NCBI RefSeq assembly: GCF_947488465.1
Contig: NZ_CANKZA010000003.1
Span: forward strand, 124,001 to 188,000
Direction: 5' to 3'
Source: an uncultured Microbacterium sp.
GTDB lineage: Bacteria; Actinomycetota; Actinomycetes; Actinomycetales; Microbacteriaceae
DNA length: 64,000 nt
In this document: in pieces, positions 35,146 through 43,447 of the stretch
Layout: every line of letters starts with the position of its first letter
How positions within the stretch are numbered: position 1 is the first letter of the stretch
Notes under the pieces: generated by a model
The model's database searches: none
What the model was told of the DNA's origin: nothing
The model's input: the letters and a program-made list of their open reading frames with translations, nothing else
Translations under genes and position numbers: made by a program

Positions 35146-36017
35146 GTGATCAGGATGCCGCCGATGCCGCCGCCGTGGTCCAACGCCTCGCCGTGTTGCT
35201 GGAGGCGGGTGTGTCGCCCGTGAACGCGTGGGCCTACGCGGCTGAAGAGGGCGACCCGGTTGCCGTCGCCGTCGCCGCCGAAGTATCGGCCGGTGTCGGC
35301 CTCGCGACCGCCCTGGCCGCCGTGCCGGGGTCATGGCGCGAGGTCGCGGTGGCGTGGCGTGTCGCAGAAACCGTCGGCGCACCCCTCGCCCCCAGCCTGC
35401 GCCGCTTCGCCGAGGCCTTGCGCGATGCGCAGCAGTCCCGCGACGACGTGGCCGTCGCACTCGCCGACCCGGCGGCGACGGCGAAGCTCGTGGCCTGGTT
35501 GCCGCTGGTCGCCGTCGTTCTGGGCGTCGCCCTCGGGTTCGATGTCGCCGCGACGTTCGGTAACCCGATCGGCATTGCATGCGTCGTCGGGGGGATCGCG
35601 CTCATGATCGCGGCGCGGGTGTGGACCCGGCGGTTGGTGCGCCGCGCGCAGCCCGGCCCCGACATCGCCGGGCTCCAGGGTGATGTGGTGGCGATCGCCT
35701 TGACCGGCGGGGTGTCGATCGAACGCGCTCTGGCGGTCGTCGCCGAGGCCGGCGGTGGGGTCGGCGAGCCCGAGACCGAGCGAGTGCTCCGGCTGTCGCG
35801 GCGCGCGGGCGCCCCCGCGGTCGACCTGCTGCGCGCCGCCGCCGCCGATGCGCGCCGCCGTATGCGGACCGAGGGCCGGCTTCAGGCGGCGCGCCTCGGC
35901 GCGCGACTGCTGTTGCCACTCGGCGTGTGCACGCTTCCCGCGTTTCTGCTCTTGGGTGTCGGTCCGATGCTGTTGTCGGTCCTCTCGGGCGCGACGCCCG
36001 TGCTCGGTGCCCCCTGA
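35142..36017 (+). CDS. TadB/TadC-type pilus assembly membrane protein
   Basis: A type II secretion F-domain protein of 291 aa. The N-terminal cytoplasmic helical part is followed by two hydrophobic helices (VAWLPLVAVVLGVALGF and IACVVGGIALMIAARV, about residues 110-165), a second F-like half, and a C-terminal helix LLLPLGVCTLPAFLLLG. It starts at a GTG coupled to tadA. It would form the inner-membrane platform of the pilus. Only one such platform gene is visible where tad systems often have two. Confidence 0.85.
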   Translation: MSDQDAADAAAVVQRLAVLLEAGVSPVNAWAYAAEEGDPVAVAVAAEVSAGVGLATALAAVPGSWREVAVAWRVAETVGAPLAPSLRRFAEALRDAQQSRDDVAVALADPAATAKLVAWLPLVAVVLGVALGFDVAATFGNPIGIACVVGGIALMIAARVWTRRLVRRAQPGPDIAGLQGDVVAIALTGGVSIERALAVVAEAGGGVGEPETERVLRLSRRAGAPAVDLLRAAAADARRRMRTEGRLQAARLGARLLLPLGVCTLPAFLLLGVGPMLLSVLSGATPVLGAP

Positions 36018-36050
36018 CGTGCCCGCCCATCACCGATCGAAGGAGAAGAA

Positions 36051-36191
36051 ATGACCCAGTCCACACCCACTGCGATTCCGCGGTTGACCCGTCGCCGCGC
36101 CGCGGCGCTCTATGAAGACGACGAAGGAGCGGCGACGGCGGAATACGCGGTGGCCACCATGGCGGCAATTGTCGAGATAGGGCAGACTTAG
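36051..36191 (+). pseudogene. DUF4244 pilin-like gene, 5' half, truncated by the integrated element
   Basis: Starts at ATG 36051 after AAGGAGAAG. The frame reads a short basic N-terminus then EDDEGAATAEYAVATMAA, typical of DUF4244 Flp-pilin-like proteins found after tadB/C in actinobacteria. From 36164 the sequence belongs to the element, which adds only IVEIGQT before a stop, leaving 46 aa without the membrane helix. The matching 3' half is at 44487-44591. Joining the two at ATGGC restores an uninterrupted frame of about 70 aa. Confidence 0.88.
36159..36163 (+). other. attL core (left junction)
   Basis: ATGGC in the Met-Ala codons of the DUF4244 gene, followed by element sequence (GGCAATTGTC). 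The same five bases recur at the right junction. The exact crossover dinucleotide cannot be read from one genome. Confidence 0.75.
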
Positions 36192-36194
36192 CGC

Positions 36195-37685
36195 ATGACA
36201 CGCGCTGCTATCTATGCTCGACAGTCCGTCACAGACGACGAGCTCATCGACGTACAGGTCGCGAAGTGCGAAGCGCTCGCCGCCGCGAAGGACTTCGACG
36301 TCGTCGAGATCTACCGCGACAACAACGTCAGCGGCTACAAGGCGCGCGACGAAGGCACGGCCTTCTCGCGGATGCTCAAGGATGCACGCGCGGGCCGCTT
36401 CGACGTCGTCGTCGTGCGGAAGCTCGACCGGCTCGGCCGCTCGCTCGCCGCGCTGGAATCGTTCGCCGCGGCGCGCGTGGCCGTCGTCACGATCGACGAG
36501 AACATCGACCTCACGACCGTCAACGGGCGACTCATCGCGAATCTGCTCACGTCCGTCGCCCGCGCCGAGGTCGAGATCAAGGCCGAGCGCCGCGTCAACG
36601 CGAACACGGCGCGACGGCAGCGAGAGGGCGCGGCCGTGCCCACGTCGGGGCGCGTGCCCTACGGCTACCGATGGGTGCCGACGAAGGATCGAGGCGACGA
36701 CGGCACCGCGTACGTGCTCGACGGCGAGAAGGGCGCGCCCGACACCGCTGCCGAGCACGACGACAGCCGAGCCGCCGACGTGCGCGAGCTCTTCGACGCC
36801 TTCCTCGCGGGCGTTCCGCTCGGCTCGATCGCGCGGGATCTCAACGCGAAGGGGCGACGCACGAAGCCGTCGAAGGCGCATCCCGCGGGCGTCCCCTTCA
36901 CGCCGACGACGCTTCGACGCATGCTCATGTCGCCCTACTACGCCGCACGGATGCCCGCGGAAGCCGCCACGACGTACGACCAGCGCGCGCTCTCCCGTCA
37001 CAACACGGTCGCGGGCGCCTGGCCGGCGATCGTCGATGTTGAAGAGTGGGAAGAGGCGAAGAAGCGGCTTGAGCATCCCGAGCGCAAGACGTCGCCGGGG
37101 CCGACGCGGAAGTGGCTCCTGAGCGGGCTCGCGATCTGCGGCACGGAGGGATGCGGGAAGCCGATCCGAGCGGGCGGCGGCGAGGCCGGCATCCACTCTT
37201 ACCGATGCGCGAGCATGGCGCACTTCATGCGGCGCGGCGTGCCCCTCGACGACTTCGTGGAGCGCGTCGTGATCGCCCGTCTCTCGCGACCGGATGCCGT
37301 CGACCTCCTGGACGACCGTGAGCGGCACGACGTGGACGAACTCCGCGCGGAACGCCGGCGCCTCGAGACGGCCGTGCGGCAGGCCGGCGACGACGAGATG
37401 GACGGCCTGATCGACCGGGCCGAGCGCGTGCGCCTCACTCGTCGCGCGAACGCCCGGATCGCCGAGCTCGACGAGAAGCTGCGCGCCGGCGTCGACACGA
37501 CGGCACTCGCCGAGGTCGTGGGGAGCGACGACGTCGCGGCAGCGTGGCACGGGCTCACGCTCGGCAAGAAGCGCGCGATCCTCGAGGCGTTGGCGACCGT
37601 CGTCGTCTACTCCGTCGGGCAGGGGAACCGGCGACGCATGAGCGACGAGGCGATGGCGCGCACCGTCCGCTTCGACTGGCACTAA
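36195..37685 (+). CDS. Large serine recombinase (integrase)
   Basis: Site-specific recombinase of 496 aa that would integrate and excise the element. The resolvase domain has nucleophile Ser11 in IYARQS and the Arg-rich KLDRLGRSLAAL, then the recombinase domain (GRVPYGYRW) and a zinc-ribbon domain (CGTEGCGKPI…YRCAS). A coiled-coil follows near residues 385-450. It starts 32 bp inside the left junction, as usual for such integrases. No separate excision factor (RDF) is recognised. Confidence 0.95.
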   Translation: MTRAAIYARQSVTDDELIDVQVAKCEALAAAKDFDVVEIYRDNNVSGYKARDEGTAFSRMLKDARAGRFDVVVVRKLDRLGRSLAALESFAAARVAVVTIDENIDLTTVNGRLIANLLTSVARAEVEIKAERRVNANTARRQREGAAVPTSGRVPYGYRWVPTKDRGDDGTAYVLDGEKGAPDTAAEHDDSRAADVRELFDAFLAGVPLGSIARDLNAKGRRTKPSKAHPAGVPFTPTTLRRMLMSPYYAARMPAEAATTYDQRALSRHNTVAGAWPAIVDVEEWEEAKKRLEHPERKTSPGPTRKWLLSGLAICGTEGCGKPIRAGGGEAGIHSYRCASMAHFMRRGVPLDDFVERVVIARLSRPDAVDLLDDRERHDVDELRAERRRLETAVRQAGDDEMDGLIDRAERVRLTRRANARIAELDEKLRAGVDTTALAEVVGSDDVAAAWHGLTLGKKRAILEALATVVVYSVGQGNRRRMSDEAMARTVRFDWH

Positions 37686-37852
37686 CCGCCGTGGATGCCC
37701 GGCCCGTCGAAGCCGGGCGGCATCTCGACGGCGGGCATGGCCTCGACCTCGCCGCATGAAGGGCAGACGTACGCGCCCGGCTCGTCGCGCATCACGACGC
37801 CGCACGACGGGCAGCGCGGCTGTGCGCCGGCGGCGATCTCGTCGTCGCCCAT
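37682..37852 (-). CDS. Small zinc-ribbon protein
   Basis: A 56-aa protein with two CPSCG knuckles (near residues 15 and 31) that would bind one zinc, and a Pro/Gly-rich tail. Its stop overlaps the 3' end of the recombinase gene (convergent). It ends 2 bp before the next minus-strand gene. Unknown function; possibly a DNA-binding accessory of the element. Confidence 0.7.
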   Translation of the reverse strand: MGDDEIAAGAQPRCPSCGVVMRDEPGAYVCPSCGEVEAMPAVEMPPGFDGPGIHGG

Positions 37853-37854
37853 CC

Positions 37855-38148
37855 CTAGACGGCTTGAGAGAGTCGGAGATCCCGCCCCGTGTTGCTCGGG
37901 CACTCGGCGTTCAGGCATATCCGCTTGACGCGCGGCGGCCCCGAGACGCCGCCGACGCGGGCGTCGCCGGGCAGCAGCTGCTCGCGCACGTTCTTGCCGC
38001 AGATGTTGCAGGGCGCCGGTCCCTCTTTCGCGTAGCTGTATCGCTCTTCCATGAAGCACACGCTATCGGCCGGCAGCGACAACGTCGTCGGGTACGCCCT
38101 AATAGCGACAGCGGGCACCGTTGCCAATTCCGATCCGCGAGCGCACAT
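37855..38148 (-). CDS. Hypothetical Cys-rich protein of the element
   Basis: A 97-aa protein. ATG 38148 is supported by a strong GGAGGGAG ribosome binding site 7 bp upstream. The second half contains CNICGKNVREQLLPGDARV and CLNAECPSNTGRD, four Cys likely to bind zinc. Paired with the zinc-ribbon gene downstream. I do not recognise the family. Confidence 0.65.
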   Translation of the reverse strand: MCARGSELATVPAVAIRAYPTTLSLPADSVCFMEERYSYAKEGPAPCNICGKNVREQLLPGDARVGGVSGPPRVKRICLNAECPSNTGRDLRLSQAV

Positions 38149-38423
38149 AACAACTCCCTCCGTCGAGACGGGATAAGGGCGACGGCACACCGCGCGGGGC
38201 TAGTTATCCTGGCGACGCCACGGCCGGGCCTTATGTCTCAGGCGCGCGAGAGATAGGCCGCTAGGTGAGCGAGTCGTCTTGATCGACGATCTGGACGAAC
38301 TCTTCGCCGATACGTCTGTCCCGATTGTCTCGATCCGGCGACACGTCGATAATTCCCCGTCTTTCCGCGGTTCTTGAACACTTCGTCCCGATTGTCCCGA
38401 TTGTCCCGATTGTCTCTCCCGGA

Positions 38424-38446
38424 CAGGCCCCCCTATAAGGGGCCTG
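38424..38446. repeat. GC hairpin in the element's intergenic region
   Basis: Perfect 8-bp stem CAGGCCCC/GGGGCCTG with a 7-nt loop CCTATAA. It could be a terminator for the minus-strand zinc-protein antisense direction or an origin structure. Confidence 0.4.
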
Positions 38447-38535
38447 GGACCTGGACGGGACACTCAGACGCGCGCCACTGGACGGATGCGAGAGACGGGA
38501 TAGCGGAGCGAGATACGACCGTGCAGATTGATCAT

Positions 38536-38572
38536 TTCTCACCCATTGGCCGAGAACTTCTCACCTAATGGC
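38536..38572 (+). repeat. Iteron-like direct repeats
   Basis: Two 15-bp copies of TTCTCACCNANTGGC, start-to-start distance 22 bp (two helical turns), in a locally AT-rich stretch about 135-170 bp ahead of the first plus-strand gene. The spacing fits binding of an initiator or regulator on one DNA face. Confidence 0.5.
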
Positions 38573-38706
38573 TAATCACAAGTAGATAACGCTCGCAGAA
38601 TGCGCAACCTATGAGTGGAAATTGCCGGCCGACGTGTATAGGTTGTACCTAGGAGTTGTCAGCCCCTACCCCCGAAAGCGCGAGAGCGCAGGAAGGGCCT
38701 AGGGCC

Positions 38707-38847
38707 ATGACAGACAACACGACCGGCGGCATCGTCGCCACTCGACGCGAAGACGTCGCTGCGAGCATCGCCCGTTCGGCGCCGCCGCTCACGGATGCGG
38801 CGCGCGCTCGTCTCGCCCTCCTGCTCAAGCCGGCGGCGTCACGATGA
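38707..38847 (+). CDS. Small hypothetical protein, first gene of the element operon
   Basis: A 46-aa protein (MTDNTTGGIVATRREDVAAS onward), starting after AGGAAGGG. The C-terminal half, LTDAARARLALLLKPAASR, is helical and basic. It overlaps the next gene by ATGA. Unknown; its position as leader of the replication operon suggests a regulatory or accessory role. Confidence 0.6.
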   Translation: MTDNTTGGIVATRREDVAASIARSAPPLTDAARARLALLLKPAASR

Positions 38848-39356
38848 CACGCGATAAGGCGAAACGCCTCGGCGCGAAGGTGCCGGAGGATCACAAGGCC
38901 CCCTTCGACCGCGCAGCGTCGGGACGGGCCGCGATCGAACGCCGCTGGGCGCCGTATCGCGAGGCGCGCATCGCCCAGGGCCTCGCGCCGACGAAGCAGG
39001 CCGAGCGTGGGGCGAAGCCCGATCGTTTCGACGATCCCGAGGTCGAGGCCTATTGGATGGATCGCGCCGGCGAGATGGGCCTCTACCCCGCGAGCGCAGG
39101 CCGCACGCAACAGCGCCGCATCGCTCACCGCCTCGCCGAGGCCGAGACGAAGGCGATCATCGAGGCCGCAGGCAGCGCGACGTCGAGTGACCTTCCGACG
39201 GACGACGACACCCTGGTCGCCTATCACGAGCAGGAGATCGCCCGCCTGACCGCGCAGCGCTCCGCCGAACTCAACCGGGCCGCCGAGCACGCCCGCCTCA
39301 TCACGGAGCACGAGACGGCCCTCGTCGAGGTCATGCGACGCGAGGCCCGCGCGTGA
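38844..39356 (+). CDS. Hypothetical protein of the element
   Basis: A 170-aa hydrophilic, helix-rich protein with no recognised domain. Residues ~120-168 form a probable coiled coil (EQEIARLTAQRSAELNRAAE and onward). It sits between the small leader gene and the RepA-like ATPase, with stop-start overlaps on both sides. Confidence 0.65.
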   Translation: MTRDKAKRLGAKVPEDHKAPFDRAASGRAAIERRWAPYREARIAQGLAPTKQAERGAKPDRFDDPEVEAYWMDRAGEMGLYPASAGRTQQRRIAHRLAEAETKAIIEAAGSATSSDLPTDDDTLVAYHEQEIARLTAQRSAELNRAAEHARLITEHETALVEVMRREARA

Positions 39357-40750
39357 ACGTGGACGGAGTCGAACTCGTCGCGGGCAGCCGCGAGGGTATC
39401 TACGCCGACGTCGCGCGGCTCGGCGAACTCGTCAAGTACGACGCCGCGGAGATCCCCACGGCAGCGCGCGAGATGGGCGCGAGCGTGCCTCTCAGCCTCT
39501 ACACGAAGGCGCAGGCGCTCGAGTTCCTCTTCGACTCCGCGCCGCGCCTCACGCCGGACGAGCGGAAGGCTCTCGAGAAGAAGGCCGCGAAGGCCTACGG
39601 CAAGGGCAGGAAGGCCCCGCGCCGCCGCTACCTCGTGGACTGGGACGCCGCGCACGAGCGCGCCGAGGTCGAGACGGAGAAGGCGACACAGCGGAAGCGC
39701 CGGATCGCGAAGCGCGAGCTCGACGAGGAAGAGGGCAGCAATCGCCCCATGATCGCCGACGGTCTTCTGGACTATGCCGCGCTCGCCGCCCGCCCGCCGC
39801 TTCGCCCGCTGATCGAGGGCGTGCTGAACGTCGATACCGTCGCCATGCTCTACGCGCCGCCGGCGACGTTCAAGACGTTCCTGGCGCTCTGGTGGGCCGC
39901 GTGTATCGCGCTCGGCCGTCCGTGGGCCGGCAGGGCCGTTGAACAGGGCCCCGTGCTCTACGTCGCCGCCGAGGGCGTGGCAGGCATCCAGAAGCGCGTC
40001 GCGGCTCTCGCGTGGCTCCTGAACCGCGGGAAGCCGATCCCGGATCTCTTCATCTACCCCGCACCCGTCAACCTCACGAGCGACGGGGAGGTCGAAGAGA
40101 TCGCCGCCCTCGTCGCCGATCGCGGCTTCCGCTTCGTGATCTTCGACACGCTCGTCAAGGTCGCGGGCGGCGCCGAAGAGAACGACAACACGGCCATGAC
40201 GCGAGTCACGAACGCCGCCGAGCGGATCAAGCGCGCCGGCGACGGAGAGACGACGGTCGCCTTCGTTCACCACAGTGGCAAGTCCGGCGACTATCGCGGC
40301 GCGAGCGCGCTCGAAGGCAACGTCGACACGATGCTCAAGCTCGACGGCGAGGCGGGGATGCTCACCCTCTCCGCCGTGAAGCAGAAGGACGGCGAGGGCG
40401 GGGAGATCATCCGTCTTCGCGCGAAGCGCGTCCCCGAGCACGAAACGCTCGTCCTCGAGCCGATCGGCCCCGGCGAAGGGCAGCCGAGCGGGATGCAGGC
40501 CGCCCGGATCGAGGAGGCCCTCGCGCACTTCACGCGCGCCTACGGCGCGACGGGCGTTACGCGCTCGGAGTATGCCCGGAACCTCGTCGAATGGGGCGTC
40601 GCGGGCGGTCAGAGCACCGCGCAGACGTACATCGGCGACCTCATCTCGTCCGGCCGTCTCGCCCGAAGCAACCGCGGGCGCAGTACCTACCTCGAACTCG
40701 CGCCCGAGCGCGCGAGGCTCGAGACCGACCCCGACACCCACCAAAAGTAA
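39353..40750 (+). CDS. RepA-like AAA ATPase/helicase of the element
   Basis: A 465-aa protein with a basic N-terminal region (~140 aa) and a RecA-fold AAA_25/RepA-type ATPase. The Walker A variant is LYAPPATFKTFLAL near residue 170, VLYVAAEG follows, Walker B is RFVIFDTLVKV, and FVHHSGKSGDYRGASALEGNVD contains the sensor residues. A C-terminal winged-helix-like segment follows (GVTRSEYARNLVEWGV). RepA-type ATPases unwind plasmid or phage origins, so it probably drives replication of the excised element. The start is GTG 39353, coupled to the upstream gene. Confidence 0.85.
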   Translation: MNVDGVELVAGSREGIYADVARLGELVKYDAAEIPTAAREMGASVPLSLYTKAQALEFLFDSAPRLTPDERKALEKKAAKAYGKGRKAPRRRYLVDWDAAHERAEVETEKATQRKRRIAKRELDEEEGSNRPMIADGLLDYAALAARPPLRPLIEGVLNVDTVAMLYAPPATFKTFLALWWAACIALGRPWAGRAVEQGPVLYVAAEGVAGIQKRVAALAWLLNRGKPIPDLFIYPAPVNLTSDGEVEEIAALVADRGFRFVIFDTLVKVAGGAEENDNTAMTRVTNAAERIKRAGDGETTVAFVHHSGKSGDYRGASALEGNVDTMLKLDGEAGMLTLSAVKQKDGEGGEIIRLRAKRVPEHETLVLEPIGPGEGQPSGMQAARIEEALAHFTRAYGATGVTRSEYARNLVEWGVAGGQSTAQTYIGDLISSGRLARSNRGRSTYLELAPERARLETDPDTHQK

Positions 40751-40768
40751 CGAAAGGTAACGACCGAA

Positions 40769-41623
40769 ATGCGCAGCTTCTTCGCAGCAGGACAGACAAT
40801 CAACCTCCCCGACACAGGCCGCACCCCGCCGAAGGTCGAGGCGGCGATCGCCGGCCTCGAGCAGATCGACGTCGACCTCGCCGCCGGCGCGGTTCGACTC
40901 GACGAAGCCGAGGCGGCCCACAACCACGCGGTCGCCGCCGAGGATCACCGCCGGGCGGCGTCCTACGCCGCAACGGGCGACTACGCCGACGGCGACTCTC
41001 CGGTCGACCGTCTCAAGGCTGAGGCCAAGCAGGCGCGCGCCGACTACAACGCGCTCCGCGCCGCCCGCGACATGCGCGCCCGGCTCTTGTTCGCCGCCGT
41101 GAACGAAGAGGCGGCGGCCTGGGCGCAGACCTCGCGAGCATCCGGCAAGAAGCTCCTGCTCAAGCTCACGACCGCCCTTCGCTCGCTCGAAGCGGTCGCG
41201 AAGGGTTTGCAGGAGGACACCGGAGTGCTGAACATGCTCCAGGGCCTCGAGGACGGGCGCGGTCGCTACTCGCTCACGTGGGAGCGCGGCTCTCACATCT
41301 TCTCGATCGACGCCGCGCTCGAGGGCGTGCGGGCGACCATCGCGGAGGCGTCCGCCGAACTCGCCGCACGTGCGAAGACGACCGGCATCCCCGCGACCGT
41401 CGCGCCTCAGCCCGAGCACGATCAGCCGCGCGACGAGTTCGGCCCGAAGGTCCGCACGGCCGAGGGCGGCGTCTGGACGGCGCCGGAACCCGAGGCGTCG
41501 CCGGTCGTGCGCGTCAAGGTGTCGAAGCGTGATCTTGCCGACCTCGACGACGACGACGAGGTCGGCGACGACCTCGACCACCTCATCTTCGACGACAACG
41601 ACGACGACGAGGATGACGAATGA
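40769..41623 (+). CDS. Hypothetical protein with acidic C-terminal tail
   Basis: A 284-aa helical protein. Residues ~20-130 form a coiled-coil-like region and the last 30 residues are nearly all Asp/Glu (DLDDDDEVGDDLDHLIFDD and onward). It follows the ATPase gene after 18 bp. Acidic tails of this kind occur in single-stranded DNA-binding proteins and DNA mimics, but there is no clear OB-fold pattern and I do not assign a function. Confidence 0.6.
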   Translation: MRSFFAAGQTINLPDTGRTPPKVEAAIAGLEQIDVDLAAGAVRLDEAEAAHNHAVAAEDHRRAASYAATGDYADGDSPVDRLKAEAKQARADYNALRAARDMRARLLFAAVNEEAAAWAQTSRASGKKLLLKLTTALRSLEAVAKGLQEDTGVLNMLQGLEDGRGRYSLTWERGSHIFSIDAALEGVRATIAEASAELAARAKTTGIPATVAPQPEHDQPRDEFGPKVRTAEGGVWTAPEPEASPVVRVKVSKRDLADLDDDDEVGDDLDHLIFDDNDDDEDDE

Positions 41624-41781
41624 GCGCCAAAGGGACCGACGCTCTTGCCTGCCGCGTCCTCGATCGTGAACTCGAGAGAGTGCAGGGCGAGATCCACGCA
41701 CGCGAGGCGGCTCTCGTCGCCCTCCGCGAGGAACTGGAAATGCTTGCACTTATGCGCGCCGCGATCGAGGCGGACGAATGA
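41620..41781 (+). CDS. Small coiled-coil hypothetical protein
   Basis: A 53-aa protein that is one continuous amphipathic helix (LDRELERVQGEIHAREAALV and onward), starting by ATGA overlap and ending by ATGA overlap with the next gene. Such short coiled-coil ORFs are common in phage replication operons. Confidence 0.55.
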   Translation: MSAKGTDALACRVLDRELERVQGEIHAREAALVALREELEMLALMRAAIEADE

Positions 41782-42149
41782 ACGCCGATCGGATCGACCG
41801 CGACGACGACCTCGACGAGATCGAGGAGGACTTCGCGCCCGTGGATCTCGTCGAGTCCGTGATCGGCCTTCTCGTCGCCGGTGAGTCCCGGAATGCCGTT
41901 GCTCGCGCCCTCCGGATCACTCGTGACGAGGTCGACGCGAGGGTCGCAGAGGCGACAGCGGAGGCCGAGGCCGAGGCGCTGAACGAGCGCGAGTTCATCG
42001 TCCGCGAGCGGATGCAGAGCCTCGTGCGGCAGTCTTCGACGTTCGGCCTTCCGTCGAACGAACTCGACCGCCTGGCGCTTCTTCTCGCGCTCGCGAAACT
42101 CGAGCTCGAACTCATCGGCTGGACTCGTCGCCAGCAGGGGGTGACGTGA
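41778..42149 (+). CDS. Hypothetical protein, possible helix-turn-helix
   Basis: A 123-aa acidic N-terminus followed by LVAGESRNAVARALRITRDEVDARV, which has the spacing of a helix-turn-helix (residues ~30-55), and a long C-terminal helix. It could be a small DNA-packaging or regulatory protein of the element. The family is not recognised. Confidence 0.55.
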   Translation: MNADRIDRDDDLDEIEEDFAPVDLVESVIGLLVAGESRNAVARALRITRDEVDARVAEATAEAEAEALNEREFIVRERMQSLVRQSSTFGLPSNELDRLALLLALAKLELELIGWTRRQQGVT

Positions 42150-42451
42150 TGGGCCTCAAGCGACCGAAGCGCCGCGACTACGCGAGCGACCCGGACTGGC
42201 ACGTCGCCTGCCTCCGATACCTCGACGCGAAATGGCCGGGGCGAGAAGGGCAGCGGAAGCGCCTCGCCGCCTTCGCGCGCTGGGAGACGGAGCACAGCAC
42301 GGAGCGCGTGCGCGCTCGGATCGCCGAACTTGTCGAGATCGACGACTGGACGGCCGAAGAAGCCGACGAGTTCGACCGACTCGCCGCAATTTGGAAATGG
42401 AACAGCCGGCAGACCGCCGGACGGATAAGGGAGGCCCATCGTGGTATCTAG
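42149..42451 (+). CDS. Hypothetical protein of the element
   Basis: A 100-aa, charged, Trp-rich protein (WHVACLRYLDAKWPGREGQ near residue 18). ATG 42149 is preferred to GTG 42146 because of the GGGGGTG spacing. No known domain. Its end overlaps the next gene by 11 bp. Confidence 0.5.
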   Translation: MGLKRPKRRDYASDPDWHVACLRYLDAKWPGREGQRKRLAAFARWETEHSTERVRARIAELVEIDDWTAEEADEFDRLAAIWKWNSRQTAGRIREAHRGI

Positions 42452-42716
42452 AGAAGCAATCGAAGCCCGCAAGGAAGCCTTGGAAGCCGAGCTCGCGCGC
42501 CGCCGTGAGGCGTCGCTCAGCACGAGCGCCAGGCAGGCGGCGTTCGTGACCGGCCGCGGCCGCTCGGAGGACGTCGCCGAAGACCGCGACGTCGAGCGTG
42601 AGCCGGCGTGGGGCGACGGCGGAGGGCGACGTGAACGCGCCGGCGACTGGGCTTCTCGTCGCCAGGCAGCGCGGATCACGCGCGGCGCATCCAGTCGGGG
42701 TGACTCGGATGCGTAG
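42441..42716 (+). CDS. Hypothetical basic/acidic low-complexity protein
   Basis: A 91-aa GTG-start frame: an N-terminal helix (REAIEARKEALEAELARRRE) then an Arg/Gly/Asp-rich disordered tail. A GATAAGGGAGG ribosome binding site precedes it. It overlaps the following gene by 8 bp. Unknown. Confidence 0.45.
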   Translation: MVSREAIEARKEALEAELARRREASLSTSARQAAFVTGRGRSEDVAEDRDVEREPAWGDGGGRRERAGDWASRRQAARITRGASSRGDSDA

Positions 42717-43149
42717 CTCTCGGCAAGGCGCTATCCCGTCCGAGCTCGGGAACCTGATCGACACCCTCGACGGCTACGAGGCCCGGCTCCGCACGCTCGA
42801 GGCTCCCTCCGGCGAGTCGCTGTCGAACACGGTCGCGAAGGTCTCGGCGCTCGTCGCCGACATTCAGTCGCAGATCAATCAGTGGGCGACGACGCGCTGG
42901 ACGAACGCGCAGATCCTCGCGCAGATCGACGCGAAGATCGCGGCGGCATTCGCGGGCAACGTGGCGATTACGGGATCTCTCACGGTCAACGGCGCGATCG
43001 CCGGCGCGTCGCTCTCGACGGGCGGCTCGCTCACGGCCGGCGGCGCCGTCACCCTGCCCGACGTTTTCAACACGGACATCGTCGGGCTCGGCGGCTCGCG
43101 AAAGACCGTGTGGGTGCGCGACGGCGGCAGGATGGGCAACACCGGATGA
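42709..43149 (+). CDS. Phage tail-fibre/structural-like protein
   Basis: A 146-aa protein with an N-terminal helical part (LGNLIDTLDGYEARLRTLEAP, ~residues 10-70). It then has Gly/Ser/Ala/Thr-rich beta-type repeats (VAITGSLTVNGAIAGASLST…GGSLTAGGAVTLPD), the pattern of trimeric beta-helix tail fibres or spikes. The ending, VWVRDGGRMGNTG, is also common in actinophage minor tail proteins. It is the only gene here that looks structural. Too short for a whole fibre; it may be a receptor-binding tip or a decoy. Confidence 0.55.
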   Translation: MRSSRQGAIPSELGNLIDTLDGYEARLRTLEAPSGESLSNTVAKVSALVADIQSQINQWATTRWTNAQILAQIDAKIAAAFAGNVAITGSLTVNGAIAGASLSTGGSLTAGGAVTLPDVFNTDIVGLGGSRKTVWVRDGGRMGNTG

Positions 43150-43394
43150 GCGTTCATGCCGTGACGCTGGACTACTCCCCGGAGACTGGGACGATCGCGG
43201 CCTGCGTCTGCGGCCTCGTCCTTGGCCCGTTCCACGAGTACAAGGAAGCGCGGAAGGCCGCGGCGGAGCACCGCCGCTGGACGGGCGCCGAGGTCATCGG
43301 AAGCCCGGACCGGCGACGTGAGCGTGAGCGAGAGCGCACAGCGAGGCAGGCAGCAGCGAGGCGCGCGGCGCGGGAGCGGGCCGCCGAGGCCTGA
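43146..43394 (+). CDS. Small hypothetical protein
   Basis: An 82-aa protein (MSVHAVTLDYSPETGTIAAC and onward) with an N-terminal beta-like domain containing CVCG and a very Arg/Ala-rich C-terminal helix. It starts by ATGA overlap. Last gene of the plus-strand operon, followed by a terminator. Confidence 0.6.
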   Translation: MSVHAVTLDYSPETGTIAACVCGLVLGPFHEYKEARKAAAEHRRWTGAEVIGSPDRRRERERERTARQAAARRAARERAAEA

Positions 43395-43404
43395 CACGAG
43401 ACGA

Positions 43405-43436
43405 GAGGGTCGGGGAATGAGAGTGCCCCGGCCCTC
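43405..43436. terminator. Rho-independent-like terminator between convergent element genes
   Basis: An 11-bp stem (43405-43415 with 43426-43436, one G-T pair) and a 10-nt loop, followed by TTCTC. It separates the plus-strand operon from the two minus-strand genes and probably serves both. Confidence 0.65.
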
Positions 43437-43447
43437 TTCTCGTGCGC

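Larger units (their letters stand above)
38149..38706. other. Non-coding, repeat-rich region of the element (candidate origin/promoter)
   Basis: 558 bp between divergent gene sets, with no convincing ORF. It contains three tandem copies of the 9-mer CGATTGTCC (38389-38415, third with one change). An 8-bp hairpin follows (38424-38431/38439-38446). TTCTCACC(C/T)A(T/A)TGGC occurs twice, 22 bp apart (38536-38550, 38558-38572), in a locally AT-rich stretch. Inverted copies of CAACCTAT lie at 38605-38612 and 38638-38645. With a RepA-like ATPase encoded nearby, a replication origin with iterons is plausible; the inverted repeats may be operators for the plus-strand operon. Confidence 0.5.

Noticed and set aside
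38389..38415. Possible CRISPR-like array
   Set aside because: The repeats are 9 bp and directly adjacent with no spacers; no CRISPR array or cas gene is present in the window.
38200..38542. Two overlapping minus-strand ORFs (87 and 93 aa)
   Set aside because: They translate the tandem 9-mer repeats (GQSGQSG, TIGTIGT) and lack ribosome binding sites; better explained as a non-coding repeat region.
39224..41749. 841-aa minus-strand open frame opposite the element operon
   Set aside because: Antisense shadow; the plus-strand genes have ATPase motifs, ribosome binding sites and coupling.
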